Shown here piece by piece: positions 1-10,489 of a stretch of 48,036 bases of DNA. Under the pieces are notes generated by a model. It was given only the letters and a program-made list of their open reading frames with translations. It did no database searches and was not told where the DNA came from. The DNA is taken from contig JBBHKE010000086.1 in assembly GCA_037447655.1 (NCBI GenBank), positions 1 to 48,036 of the forward strand, read 5' to 3'. Position 1 is the stretch's first letter. Each line of letters starts with the position of its first letter. Position numbers and translations under genes: made by a program. This DNA is from Zygnema cylindricum. Lineage: Eukaryota > Streptophyta > Zygnematophyceae > Zygnematales > Zygnemataceae.

Positions 1-123
1 GACGTTTGCAGTACTTTTAAAGAATTGCTTTTATTGTACGGTTAAAGTTTTTCTCGTACGGAACTGCGTTTTGGGTGAAAACGACAGATTAAAGTCGATA
101 CTTTAATACATGGGGACGCACCC
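1..123. mobile_element. Right end of a Harbinger-like element (left end outside window)
   Basis: The stretch ends in ACATGGGGACGCACCC followed by TAA. This resembles, at a few mismatches, the right end of the complete element at 18,946-19,794 (ACATGGGAACACGCCC then TAA). The inner sequence also matches it (GTGAAAACGAC, then an ACTTTAA block before the terminus). A terminus with GGG at its outer end and a 3-bp TAA target is typical of PIF/Harbinger (Tourist-like) elements. The superfamily call is inference from ends only; no transposase is visible. Confidence 0.55.
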
Positions 124-126
124 TAA

Positions 127-754
127 GGGTGAAGTTCCATTACACGAAAAGTGAGGTTGTTTACAGGAATTTGGATCTCTCCGTACTACGTCGTACCTCT
201 TATCTTGTTTCTATCCGCAAAACATCATTACATAGAATCTTCACAATATTCTCCAAAAGTCTTGGAGTTAACAGTGACCGTCGGATACTCTTTCGCACGC
301 TGGATAATGAGCATACGTGTCAATATGGTGACCAACGGAAATCAAAAAAATTCGCACACGATATACGCATTCAGAAATCCAACAAAAATAGCAAACGAAA
401 TGTCGTAACGCACTTTCGTCACGCTATTTCTGTTACCACTCATTCGTCACACTATTTCTCAAAACGCTCATTCGTCACGCGAAAAAGATGGTTAAAAAAA
501 TGAGGTTGGTATCTGACAAAGCGTCTGCAAAGAGCACAAAAGTTGTGTTGAACGATGACGTGGTACGCACGAAGATGGTACGCAAATGAAGGTTTTTGGT
601 CGGTGTGAAAATCATTGACGATTTTTAATATCCGATCTTAACTCACGTGGTACCACTAAATGATGAACACGTGGATTATAGACTGCGCAATGGGACTTCG
701 TTCAAATTGTTTGTTGGCCATACAATTACAGAATGACCTAATGGAACTTCACCC
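127..754. mobile_element. Harbinger-like MITE, 628 bp
   Basis: Perfect 16-bp terminal inverted repeats, GGGTGAAGTTCCATTA at the left and its reverse complement at 739-754, are flanked by TAA on both sides (124-126 and 755-757). This is the target duplication expected of PIF/Harbinger elements. Short reading frames inside show no recognisable protein, so the element is non-autonomous. It begins immediately after the TAA that follows the preceding element's end. Confidence 0.7.
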
Positions 755-770
755 TAATTTAGTAAATTGA

Positions 771-1555
771 GGGTACGGCCCCATGTGGCTAAGTACGGGA
801 TTTTTTCTGTCGTTATCTTTTGTAATTTAGCGCCGTACTTCCTAAGTTGTAGCCGTGCGAAGAAATAGCAAATTTGTACAGTACAATTTGCGTCATACGC
901 TAACTTAGGATGTACTAAAATTTGTCGTCTTGCGTTTTTTCGACCCATTGTCACGTCATTTTTAAACATATCATAAATCACATTGGCAATGCGTTTTAAG
1001 CAAAGTAAAACCAATTGGAAAACATATTCCCACATGTGAAAAGTTTTTAGAAGTTTTTGACGACGAAAAAAATTACAGGGTTGTTTTTTTGTCCGCTTGC
1101 ATGTTGTACGGTTTTTTTTTGGAGGGGTCTCGATGCTGCAGTATCATTTCACGCAAAGTTAAAAAATCTGCGAAGGTGAAAAATTTGCGAAGTCATGGCG
1201 GCCGGACGGGAGAGGTTTGCGCAAAGGCATGTCGTACAGCCACGGCTGCAAAGCTGTACGTCTACGATGTCACGCAATGACATGCGACATGCCAAATCCG
1301 CAAATCGTTTCAAAAATTACGATGTGTCTTGCGACGCCTCAAAAAGTTTCGAAAAAATACTGTGCGGCAAAGACACGGCAAAGACAAATTGTACACGGTG
1401 ACAGCCGTCATGGGTATTGTCGACGTATACAATCGTCTCAAACTTAAGTAACAATTTCGAGTAAACACATAGAGACACAGGAAATCCCGGTGCGCCGAAT
1501 CCGCGCTAAAATACAAAGTAAGTTCGCTAAGTTACAAATACATGGGGCCATACCC
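771..1555. mobile_element. Harbinger-like MITE, 785 bp
   Basis: The left end GGGTACGGCCCCATGT and the right end (reverse complement GGGTATGGCCCCATGT) match at 15 of 16 positions. Flanking triplets are TGA and TAA, so the target duplication is imperfect. The left terminus is homologous, inverted, to the right terminus of the 18,946-19,794 element, including a downstream TTTTTTCTGTCGTT block. No transposase is recognised inside. Confidence 0.6.
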
Positions 1556-2028
1556 TAATTAGTTATGCAATTAATTATTAATTTACGTTCAAAATATTGA
1601 ATTTTTGACAACGTGTATTTAGGTTTGAGTTGGATTTACATGGTTCCCTCAAACCTGCAACCGTTTAAACAGTTTAGCTAGACCATTTTAATGTTCAAAT
1701 CACTTTTTACCTTAAAAATACGTGTGCGAAATTCAGAATAACGAGAGCAACAATTAATGTACGTCTTTATGACGTAGATGACACCATTTATTTACATTTT
1801 TTTTTTTTAATTACATCCTCTTTGCTCCTTTAAAATTTCTCTTCCCCCTCTCCTTTCTTTTCAAAGAAAATCCACTTTCTTTTGCCAAAAATCCTTCTCG
1901 CGTAAACTGACATGTATATTAGATTTATTTAGAAATCTGGGATCCTTGTTTTGGGTAAAAATAACATCATGGGATTAGATTGACAATTTAATATCGATGG
2001 AGGGTGTACTAGTTGTTTGCATGTATTA
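1556..2028. other. Unannotated AT-rich spacer
   Basis: I see no gene, RNA or clear repeat here. There are T-runs near 1,800 and a pyrimidine-rich patch at 1,805-1,895. Confidence 0.5.
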
Positions 2029-2242
2029 CAACGTGTATCGCTATTAGTGGTAATTTTTTTTTTTCACTTAAAACATCCTTTCTCCGTACACACTTGTCCA
2101 ATCTTTAATTGAAGACGGCCGATTGGAAGGTGAGAATCTTACCTTTCGATCGCAACCGTCATATTAACATTCCAACAAGTTTACACTTAGAAAAAATGTT
2201 TTTAGTCCAAAAAAACATTAACACTAACAATGAGACAAGGTG
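2029..2242. mobile_element. TA-flanked palindromic MITE (type I core)
   Basis: The degenerate left end CAACGTGTATCGCTATTAG and a right end finishing AAGGTG are both bordered by TA. The core contains ACTTAAAACATCCTTTCTCC and TACACACTTGTCC, repeated in inverted form at lower identity about 100 bp further on. It is the most diverged of the type I copies; the best preserved is at 43,041-43,257. Confidence 0.6.
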
Positions 2243-3147
2243 TAACTCTATTAAAATGAAATGTACACTACACCTTTGTCTTTGATACTCATGAATTCTT
2301 CAAACATTGGATGAATTTTCGCCTAATTGCGAACCTTGCAAAAAGAGTTGGTAATGCAATTTAGGGAGGTTGGTTTATACCAAACCAAACTCAAAAAATA
2401 GCATAGTATATTCAACAATATTTGGCGGCTATCTATACGAATCCAAAATACAAGATACCGGTGCCTATGGTACGACCAGTTCTAACATGTTGTTTTATTG
2501 TAGGCAATTTACATGTGTGGGATTGTCTCTTAAAGCTTTATTTAAGAAATGGGAATGGTAAACTTTCTTAGTACATTAAAACAATATAAATCAAAAGCCA
2601 TTTACTATTGCGAGTAGTCTATTGTAATTTGGAAATGCGGACATTTGGGGAAGCTTCGAAGATGTCAAATCCACTAAGGTACATTAGTACTAATTCGAGA
2701 AAGGAGGCAAGGTACAGCGTGTGTCACCATTATTTTCACTATTTTAATCAACTTTCTTATGACTACACGACAAATTTTATTTTGAGGATTATTAAGAGGA
2801 AAAAATCTTACTTTTCCAACGTTACCTTTGCAATAATCAAATTGCGAGGAGGAAAATGAGTTTCCACAGTCGATAAAAGATCAACACTAAAAACGAAACA
2901 CGGTTTACACCGCGAATGGCCAACAATAATAAGAAATAATTTGTATGAGTTTTCGTGTTAATAATTTTATTTACGGTCCCATGGATGACTGTAACCTTCA
3001 GCAAGAATTAGCGCCACTAAAAAAAACAATTAGAGTTAATCACGCTTTTATGTGCTTAGAGAGTATTATTACCGTGATGGAACTAGTTTTATTAACTTTG
3101 ACAGTGATTCATGCGGAAATGTATACAATTTACTTGGTCGAGGACAT
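2243..3147. other. Spacer with a possible degenerate MITE
   Basis: No gene is recognised. A stretch from about 2,713 (TACAGCGTGTGTCACC) to about 2,896 (ACACGGTTTA) loosely resembles the ends of the TA-flanked MITE family. TACACCGCGAATGG near 2,904 looks like another left end. Both are too diverged for a firm call. Confidence 0.3.
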
Positions 3148-3345
3148 ATGCCGTGCATAAGAGAGAAGCAAGGAAATCATAAAACATAACCAGATAAGTC
3201 ATGCTCCCAGACATAAATTCAAACGAAAATGAATGTGAATGGAAAAATGTATATACAACATGAGAAATCATAAATGTGAATATCACAAAAAGCAGAAGGG
3301 AAGAATACTCCCATAGAGTGAGAGCGAAACTAGCCTACGTCTAAC

Positions 3346-3420
3346 CTATTTTACATGAATGAAAACTACTTAAGATGTTGGCCAATAGGCGGCCAACATC
3401 GTATGCCGTACGTCTAACAA
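3346..3420. repeat. Left-arm block, inverted copy of 7,440-7,520
   Basis: The sequence around AAGATGTTGGCCAATAGG and GGCCAACATC recurs in reverse complement at 7,455-7,485, followed on both sides by related TTTACATG-AAACTACTTAAG sequence. A third, more diverged copy lies near 36,508-36,625. Confidence 0.65.
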
Positions 3421-4589
3421 AATACAGAATCCAAGGGTAAAAACCCTCCCTGTCTAAGTGTGTGCGTGAACCTGCATGGGTTCACGACTTAAATGCGCAC
3501 CAATGAGAAAACACCAACGAAACGTCCATCGTACATGTAATTCGTACGTCGCGAAAGTCCACTTATGGTGAAAGGGTACCAACAAAATCGAAGGTAAGGG
3601 TGAAACCGAAAGTACATAGGAAAAGCAAAGTACAAATGAAATCCACGATCGTACTCCAAAATCGCGTACCTAAGAAATGAAACGAAACAAAAGTACACAC
3701 GAAAATTAGTATGCATTCAATTAAACGTGTACGCGAATCGTGTACACGTCACAAAAAACTGAGCCGACGTGAAACCGTACGTGCGAACAAATCTCATATA
3801 TGCGTGCCGAAATATCGTGTGTGCGTGCATGATATCGTGCGCGCGCGTCGAATACCTCCCGTGCGTGTTGTCCATAGCCAATTTCAGCCATGGATTACTC
3901 TCGGAAGCACCACAGACTACCCTTCAAACAGTTGTGTTTGCAACAGCACAGATTACTCCACAATCAGAAAAATCACCTTAAACTGCACCAATCGGCAGTA
4001 TACTATAGACACTGTAAACTCCCAAAGTTATAGCCAAATCCACAGTGGGATCTAGAAGATATAAGCTCCAGGGTTTCCCAAAAACAGCTGACAGCTTTTC
4101 AATCTAGCCACTTTGACTTCTCACATAATATCACAGAGATATCATAATAGAATGATACTGCACACACATATATATTGTATAACATAGAATAACTTCACAA
4201 AGTTTCACATGAAAGCACCAAACAGAGCGATCACACCAACAGGTCAAAGATGCAGAAAACAGTTTGCCATTCTTTTGATAAACTTGATTGTAATAATCAA
4301 AATATTCTAAGTCCTCCAAGTTATACTCAGAGAGTTCACTACTGAGTGTACGGAGGCATACCAGCCGTACAGTATCTATCATCGACCTAAACTATTGTAA
4401 GAATACCCGAATAGTTCGAGGTATGTCAGACTGAACAAATCTACACTAATAAACTAATTAGCAAAAAGAAAAACCGATGTTGTACATAATATTTACACCG
4501 ACATCTCCACAATCTTCGTACGTCAAAAACAAGCTACCACTAAGTAACCACTAAACAAATATCATTACTCAAAATCTATACTAGTCATA

Positions 4590-4785
4590 TTATCCGCAGC
4601 TGCGTCAGCTGCTTTGTCCTTACGCATCATATCAAGTTAACCACATCTTTGTTGACTTATCTCCGTCGCAGCTGCTCCTTACTGGGGGCGCGTATTCATC
4701 CAAAATAAACGCAGCTGCGTTGTCCTGTCTACGACGCAGCTGCGCCGTACTGGCGGCGCCTATTTCAACATTTCGTTTATTCCAC
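4590..4785. repeat. Cluster of GCAGCTGC-type palindromes
   Basis: The palindrome CGCAGCTGCG or close variants occur at about 4,596, 4,669, 4,710 and 4,735, spaced by GTCCT/GTACTGG-like sequence, with two GGCGC-rich segments. The cluster looks like decayed tandem units inside the 5.1-kb inverted-arm element. No function is visible. Confidence 0.5.
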
Positions 4786-5056
4786 ATCGGATCGCTTCGC
4801 GATCTGCCGTCCATTTGTCAATGCTTGTTCACGCCACTCATTGAGTCTTTTACGTCACTTAAATTATATCGGTACGTTCGCTCCCCCAATCCGTGAATCA
4901 ATTCGAACCTCCATATTAAATCCAATTAGCTCTTACGCACGAACTGTCGCGTACGCACGAAACTGACTTTTCAAAACATCAATGCGTGCACAATATCGTG
5001 CGTGCGTGTGAAATATCGTGCACGCATGTCGCCGATACCATACGGCATGAAACATA

Positions 5057-5273
5057 CACCAAGTATCGTTGTTAGTATTAACTTTTTTTTTACCACTTAA
5101 AACATCTTTTCTCCATACACACCCGTGAGATTGTTTATCGGATCGGTTGCGATCGACATGTAAGTTTCACACCTTTTGATTGGCAGCCTCGAATCAAAAT
5201 TAGGCATGTGTGTACGGAGAAAAAATGTTTCAAGTTACGAAAAAAAAATCAATACTAATAGCTATACACAATG
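5057..5273. mobile_element. TA-flanked palindromic MITE (type I core), nested
   Basis: TA borders on both sides (5,055-5,056 and 5,274-5,275). The left end CACCAAGTATCGTTGTTAG and the right end CTAATAGCTATACACAATG are decayed versions of the family terminus. The core has ACTTAAAACATCTTTTCTCC and TACACACCCGTG, with the inverted counterpart GTGTGTACGGAGAAAAAATG at 5,208-5,227. It lies inside the 3,148-8,256 element, so it inserted later. Confidence 0.65.
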
Positions 5274-6895
5274 TAATTATCGTACAATATTATTGATACA
5301 TTACAATACTTGTAAGTGAGCCAAAAAACAACTTTTGGCGTCACATCAAAAATCATTTTCAAGGACGTAAACAAAAGTTAGTTTGCATATTTATTGTTGT
5401 CGCTAGAAGTTTTAGACATTTTTTGAGTAGTTTTAAGCGTTTAACTGTATTCAATAGTTGAAACTTCTTTTGTAGGCTAATAATAAAAGCTAAGGGTTAT
5501 ACTTTTTCCATTAAGATGTCCTTAATGGTACAACCTTTACAATTTTTTTAATAATTTTATGTACAATTACCACCGTTCAAGTACCTAGAAAATAAAATCT
5601 GCTTAGTGGAATCACGAGCGGTAGTAAAAAAAAAATAAAAAATCACACGTTTCTAAAATCGACGATTTTTTGGTTTCAATTATCGAGAAATCTCTCAATA
5701 TTCGTCAGTATATTGATATTCCCATATATTGAAAACTAATTGATGATTGACACTATGGATTCTATTTTTTTGTCTTAAATGTCATTTTTGGTCTTTTGTA
5801 GGTTCAATCCTTTCAATAAATGCATATTTTAACCTCCAACCAATTTTGAAAAAGTGTCTCTATTTGTTCTATTTCTATTTGTTTTCTTTGTACTTCGGAA
5901 ATACAAAAACAAACGTATGCACGAAGTCATACAGAATTGTGTTTAGGATTTGTTGAGGTTTTTCATGGTTTTTTAGGGTTTTATAGGGTCTTTTAGGGTA
6001 TCCCAATCGTCACACAACCCCAAAACTACATTCACTATCATTATTGCAAGTTCTTTTTTGAGCCAAAATTATAAATAAGAGTTAACTCTACTAAAACTTA
6101 ACTCTATTTGAACATAACTCTATTTAAATATAACTCTATTTAGGCCAGTTGCTCAAAACGAGAAACGTTTCAAAACAATATTTAACATTACAAAAGTCAA
6201 CCTTTCTAATTTTTAAAAGTCAATCTTATTATTTAACATAGAATTTAGTGCTAACAATGAAACTCTAATAAGGATGGACGGTGTCCGTTGCTCGTCACCA
6301 CTATTACACCGTGAATCGTAATTAGCGTTATTAACGCTAATTCCGTCACCCTGAATTTTGACCCTAAGACCTTAAATAGAGTAAATAACTCTAAACTTTT
6401 CTTTACATTATTTAAGGTACTTTTTGAATCAACGTTAACAACTCTAATATAGTCCCGTTTTAAATAGTGTGGCGTACCATCGTTGTCTGACCGTGCAAAA
6501 TTGTACTTTATTTAGAAGTCTGGCAGATTACACCATGAATCTCTACTTCCCTTTCATCCTTTCGTATTTTCGTAGTCTTTGCCTTGATTTTCCCTTTTGT
6601 TTATTCCATTGTAATGTGGTTTTTCACTTTTAGATATGCTACTTCCTTTTGTTCTTATGGACTTAGATGGTTTACCATCGCGTTTTTTAATAAAGTAGGC
6701 CATATTTAAGTAAAAAGTACAAAAAATGATTTAATACAGTCAGTTATCATGCAACTGTGATTTCAGAAACCGCGTAGTGCAAACGTTATAATGACGTGAA
6801 ACTTTAAGCTTTGTCAGATTCTCAACCTGTACCTAATTTACTGTGAAGATATTGAGCGCGGATAGGTAATACTGAAAGAAACCCAAATTAGAGTT
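5274..6895. other. Interior of the inverted-arm element, no genes recognised
   Basis: AT-rich sequence with no convincing protein. It holds a short run of degenerate TTTAGGG-like units near 5,970-6,000. A TACACCGTGAATCG motif at about 6,307 looks like one end of the TA-flanked MITE family; its partner end is not obvious. Confidence 0.4.
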
Positions 6896-6949
6896 ATTGA
6901 TGTCATGTCGCATCGTGTCGGTTGCCCGCGCGCATGATATCATGTCCGC

Positions 6950-7065
6950 ATGCGCGATATTTCGGATGCACGCGCGATATTTCACACGGACGCGCGGTAT
7001 TTTGCACGCACGCGCGGTATTCTGCATGCACGCACGATTTTATGCATGCACGCACACTTTCATGT
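6950..7065. repeat. 20-bp subterminal tandem repeat
   Basis: About five to six units of roughly 20 bp follow CGCGATATTTCGGATGCACG, CGCGATATTTCACACGGACG, CGCGGTATTTTGCACGCACG and similar. Related GAAATATCGTGTGTGCG units appear in the left arm (3,806-3,870) and at 4,984-5,030. CG-rich subterminal repeats are common transposase-binding arrays; that role is inference. Confidence 0.7.
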
Positions 7066-8256
7066 TGTTTCGTTCGCACGTGCGATTCATTTATTTTCAC
7101 GATTGGTTGTATAGTACTAATTTCGTGCGATACTTTTCATTTTGTGCGTAGGTTCACGATTTTTCGAAGTATGGACGCGAAATATCGTTTGGGCGACGCA
7201 ACTCGATTTCCGAATTGTTTCGTGCGATATGTTTCGTTTCTTGCGATATGTTTCGTTTCGTGCGTATGAACGCGATTTCGGGAGTATCGACACGAAGAAT
7301 CGTTTTGCGCCGAATCGCGATTTTCGGGGGTAACGGTGACGCTTCGATACCTTTTATTTATTTATGTCGCGAACCCATGTAGGTTCGCGCATACATGTAA
7401 TTAGGGAGGGTTTTTACATTCGGACAATGGACTTTGTCAGGCGTACTGCAAATGATGTTGGCCGCCTATTGGCCAACATCTTAAGTAGTTTCATGCATGT
7501 AAAGTAGGCTAGACGTAGGCTAGTTTTGCTTAGGCCTAGCGTAGCTCCTACTTAGGCTAATTCTAGAGAATTAGAGAATTAGAGACTTAGAGAATTTTAG
7601 CTTTTGGACAAGAATTTTCTCTTAGCGGCGGAGTAGTTTTCTTACTTCCTCCTTGCCACCGATTGCCCATTATTTATTTTCCTCTTGTTAGCTTTTGATA
7701 GATGCTAGTTAGCATACGGACTTTTGTCACCTAATATTTCCTCGTTTTTAATCCACACGGCTTCGGTCAAGCCCGGAAGGTTTCCCTCCAAATTTATCTT
7801 ATTGGCGATTTGTGGAGTGGAGGCTTGAAGTGTGGCATCTTCTATCAAGCTGCGCCGTTCTCCGGACAGCTGGACGGTTTGCTTGAGTGTATTTGTTGTT
7901 GAGGCATTTTGGTTGTATTGGAAAGTGTCATTTTTGACTAAATCCGATTTTCTTGGTTTTTGGTTGGAATTGCTTCCTATTGCTTCGTTGCCTTTCTTGA
8001 GATAACTCTTGTAGAGAATACGTGGAAGACCTAGGAGCCTAGTGGCTATCCCACGGCTTAGTATGAATTATTGGGTCCACTTCACTCTAGGGGAGTATTC
8101 TTCCCCTTCTCTCTTTGGGTCATTTTCAGCTTTATTCCTTCTCATGGTGTATATATTTTTGTCTTTTCATATTTATTTTCGTTGGTATATATGTTTGTGA
8201 GCATGACTTTGCTGGTTGTGATGCATGTTCGATTGCTTGCCTCTCATGCACGACAT

Positions 8257-8537
8257 TAATAAATTAGAGTAATTTTTATTTTTGAGAAAACGAAAAAACC
8301 CAAATTTGATTTAATAACACTAATTTTTTTTTTACACTAATTATTTCTTTACGCTAATTACAATTCACGGTGAAGTGTTCATAAATAATTTGTTCGCCAT
8401 TTTTTTTGAAAATCATCAAATTGAATTAATTGATTTTTTTGTGGATGGAAGTCGTAAAATAGTATTTAATAATTACCGAAAACTGAGGTGAAGTACGGAA
8501 CAGGGATGGTAAACCACCTCACTACATGGAGACAAAG
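8257..8537. other. Spacer with a MITE right end
   Basis: The stretch CGCTAATTACAATTCACGGTG near 8,350 matches the right terminus of the TA-flanked MITE family, preceded by the usual TTTTTTTTTACACTAATTA context. The matching left end is not adjacent. It may lie left of the 5.1-kb element near 2,904, which would make that element a nested insertion; this is speculative. Confidence 0.35.
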
Positions 8538-8925
8538 GACTAAAGGACAAAGGACAACGACAAAAGGACAGGATAAAACGACAAAAGGACAAAGGACAAG
8601 GAAAAAGGACAAATGCGAAAGGAAAAGGAAAAAGGACAAATGCGAAAGGAAAAGGAAAAAGGACAAATGCGAAAGGAAAAAGGAAAAAGGACAAAGGACA
8701 AACGACAAAAAGGACAAAGGACAAAGGACAAAACAAAAAGACAAAAAAGAAAGGACAAAGGTCAAAGGACAAAAGGACATGGAGAAAAGACAGGACAGGA
8801 CAAAGGACAAAAGACAAAGTACCAAGGACAAAGGAGAATGGACAAAAGTCAAAGGAAAGAGGACAAAAAACTTGGAAAAGACAAAACAGAACTGGAAAAG
8901 GAACTGAAAACAGAACAAGGGAGGA
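8538..8925 (+). repeat. AAAGGACA-type purine-rich minisatellite
   Basis: Nearly 400 bp of GGACAAA/AAAGGACA units, including three about 24-bp subrepeats around AATGCGAAAGGAAAAGG (8,610-8,690). All frames stay open here on both strands, so apparent Lys/Arg-rich or Phe/Leu/Ser-rich reading frames are artefacts of the repeat. Confidence 0.85.
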
Positions 8926-10489
8926 AGTAAACCAAATAGAAAAATAACCTTAAAAGAAACTATCACACAGGAGGGGTCAAAATAACAATTTGGTAGAGGA
9001 AGAATGATAAACTACCGATCTAAACTATACTTATGATATAATAATAAAAAAACTCTTAAAAAACCCTAAAAACTGTCAAAAACCCTGAAAGGCCCTAAAA
9101 AATCCTAAAAAAAAGGGAGTGGATTACATGCTGAACCACTTTTAGTGTTGAAAAATTTTTTATTAGTTTGAAGGAATCTTTCGCTTTTTTTTTTATTTTA
9201 TTTAGTTTTATTTTTGACCAAGAAATGACGTGGATAGCTAAAAAGATTTAGCATTGGAAAAAAAAAAAGAGAGTTGGTATTAATGATTCGTTTTTTTTTT
9301 TTTTTTTTTTTGAAAAAATGTGTTGCATTTTTTGCAAAATTAACAAAAAACATTCAAAACGGTTAGAATTTAAGAAACAACGGTTCAAATGGTTTAAAAC
9401 GGTTAAACTTGAAGTAAACAAGTAAAACTTTCATATTTGAACCACAAAAATGTGTAAAATTAGTCAAAATTTGAACCAAAATTTTAGAAATTCAATTACA
9501 TTAAAACAGGGAGAACTATAAAAAATACATAAATAAATATTATGTAGATAAATATTAAAAAAAATGATTACTTCAATAATATTGAAAAAAAAAAAAAAAA
9601 AATGAAGGAGAAAGAGCTCAAGAAATAAAAAAGTCGAAAAGCGAAAAAAAATTGGAAAAAAAAAAAAACACTTTCCACTTGAAAAAGCGAGAATATTTAA
9701 ACCGCCTTTAAAAATTCAAGACATTTTTTATTGAGAAAACCCAAAAAAAAAAAAAAAAACATTATTTTCCAGTATTTATTTTAATATTTGATTGATTAGT
9801 TTTTCACACAAATTTCGAACAGAAAATGAACTCAAAAAAGTAATTATAGAGAAATTATAAAATCGATTTCTGACTGTTTTTTTTGTTAAAAAAAAGGGGG
9901 AGATGAGAGGAAAGAAAGGGGAAATAAAAACAAAAAAATAACAAAAATAATATAAAAAAAAACCATATGAGAAAAAAAAGACTAAAAGAACCCCACACTA
10001 TTTATTTTATTTCCTATTGGTCCCAAAAAAACTAAAAAAAAAATATATATATATATATATATATCATCCATCAAATTGAATTCACAGACCCATTTTTTTT
10101 AAAATTTTCCCTCTAATTTTTTTTTCTTCCTTTTTTTCTTTTTTGATTATTCTTTCTAGTAACATTTTTTCCTTTCCCTTTTCTCTTTTCCTTTTTCCTT
10201 TTCCTTCTTCTTTTTTCTTTTTCCTTTTTCCATTTCCCATTTTCCTTTTTCCCTTTTTCATAATCCAATAAATTTTCATGTACCATTTTTGATGATTTTT
10301 TTAACATTTTTGCACATCTTTTCTTTTTTTTCTACCAGCTTCGAGTTTTTTTTGTTTTTTTGTTCGATGATTGATACTTTTCTAGCATATTATTTTACAG
10401 CTTTCTTTTCTTTATAATTTTTTTTTTTTATTTAACATTTTCTAATTATTATTATTAAAACCCTAAAAAACCCTAAGCTCTTCCTCCTC
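8926..10489. other. AT-rich spacer with homopolymers
   Basis: No gene is recognised. It contains degenerate CCCTAAA-like units at 9,060-9,110 and 10,460-10,478, a T-run near 9,292-9,312, several A-runs, an (AT)n tract at 10,043-10,064 and a TTTTCC-rich stretch at 10,120-10,260. It lies downstream of the PLAC8-family gene and may include its 3' UTR. Confidence 0.5.

Larger units (their letters stand above)
3148..8256. mobile_element. Large element with long inverted arms (5.1 kb)
   Basis: The outer ends are inverted copies: left ATGCCGTGCATAAGAGAGAAGC; right, read in reverse, ATGTCGTGCATGAGAGGCAAGC. The arms stay homologous inward through GACTTATCTGG/GACTTTGCTGG blocks, a GGGAGTATTCTTCCC block and the palindrome TGTTGGCC-N7-GGCCAACA, reaching CG-rich ATATCGTGCGTGCG repeats (left arm to about 3,870, right arm from about 6,900). 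The right arm carries about 550 bp (7,530-8,080) absent from the left. The interior has no transposase. Long arms with subterminal repeats suggest a Mutator-like or foldback element. I found no target duplication, so the class is uncertain. Confidence 0.5.

Noticed and set aside
127-503. 124-codon open frame in the Harbinger-like element as a possible transposase
   Set aside because: No DDE or Myb-like motif; composition gives no family signal and overlapping frames are also open.
5960-6000. TTTAGGG-like units as an interstitial telomere
   Set aside because: Only a few irregular units are present; too short and degenerate for a telomeric array.
7454-7480. TGTTGGCC...GGCCAACA as an LTR border of a copia element
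   Set aside because: The related copy is inverted, not direct, and no primer site or polypurine tract adjoins it.
8466-8966. Phe/Leu/Ser-rich 166-codon frame resembling a membrane protein
   Set aside because: It is the antisense reading of an AAAGGACA minisatellite; the parallel frames are equally open.
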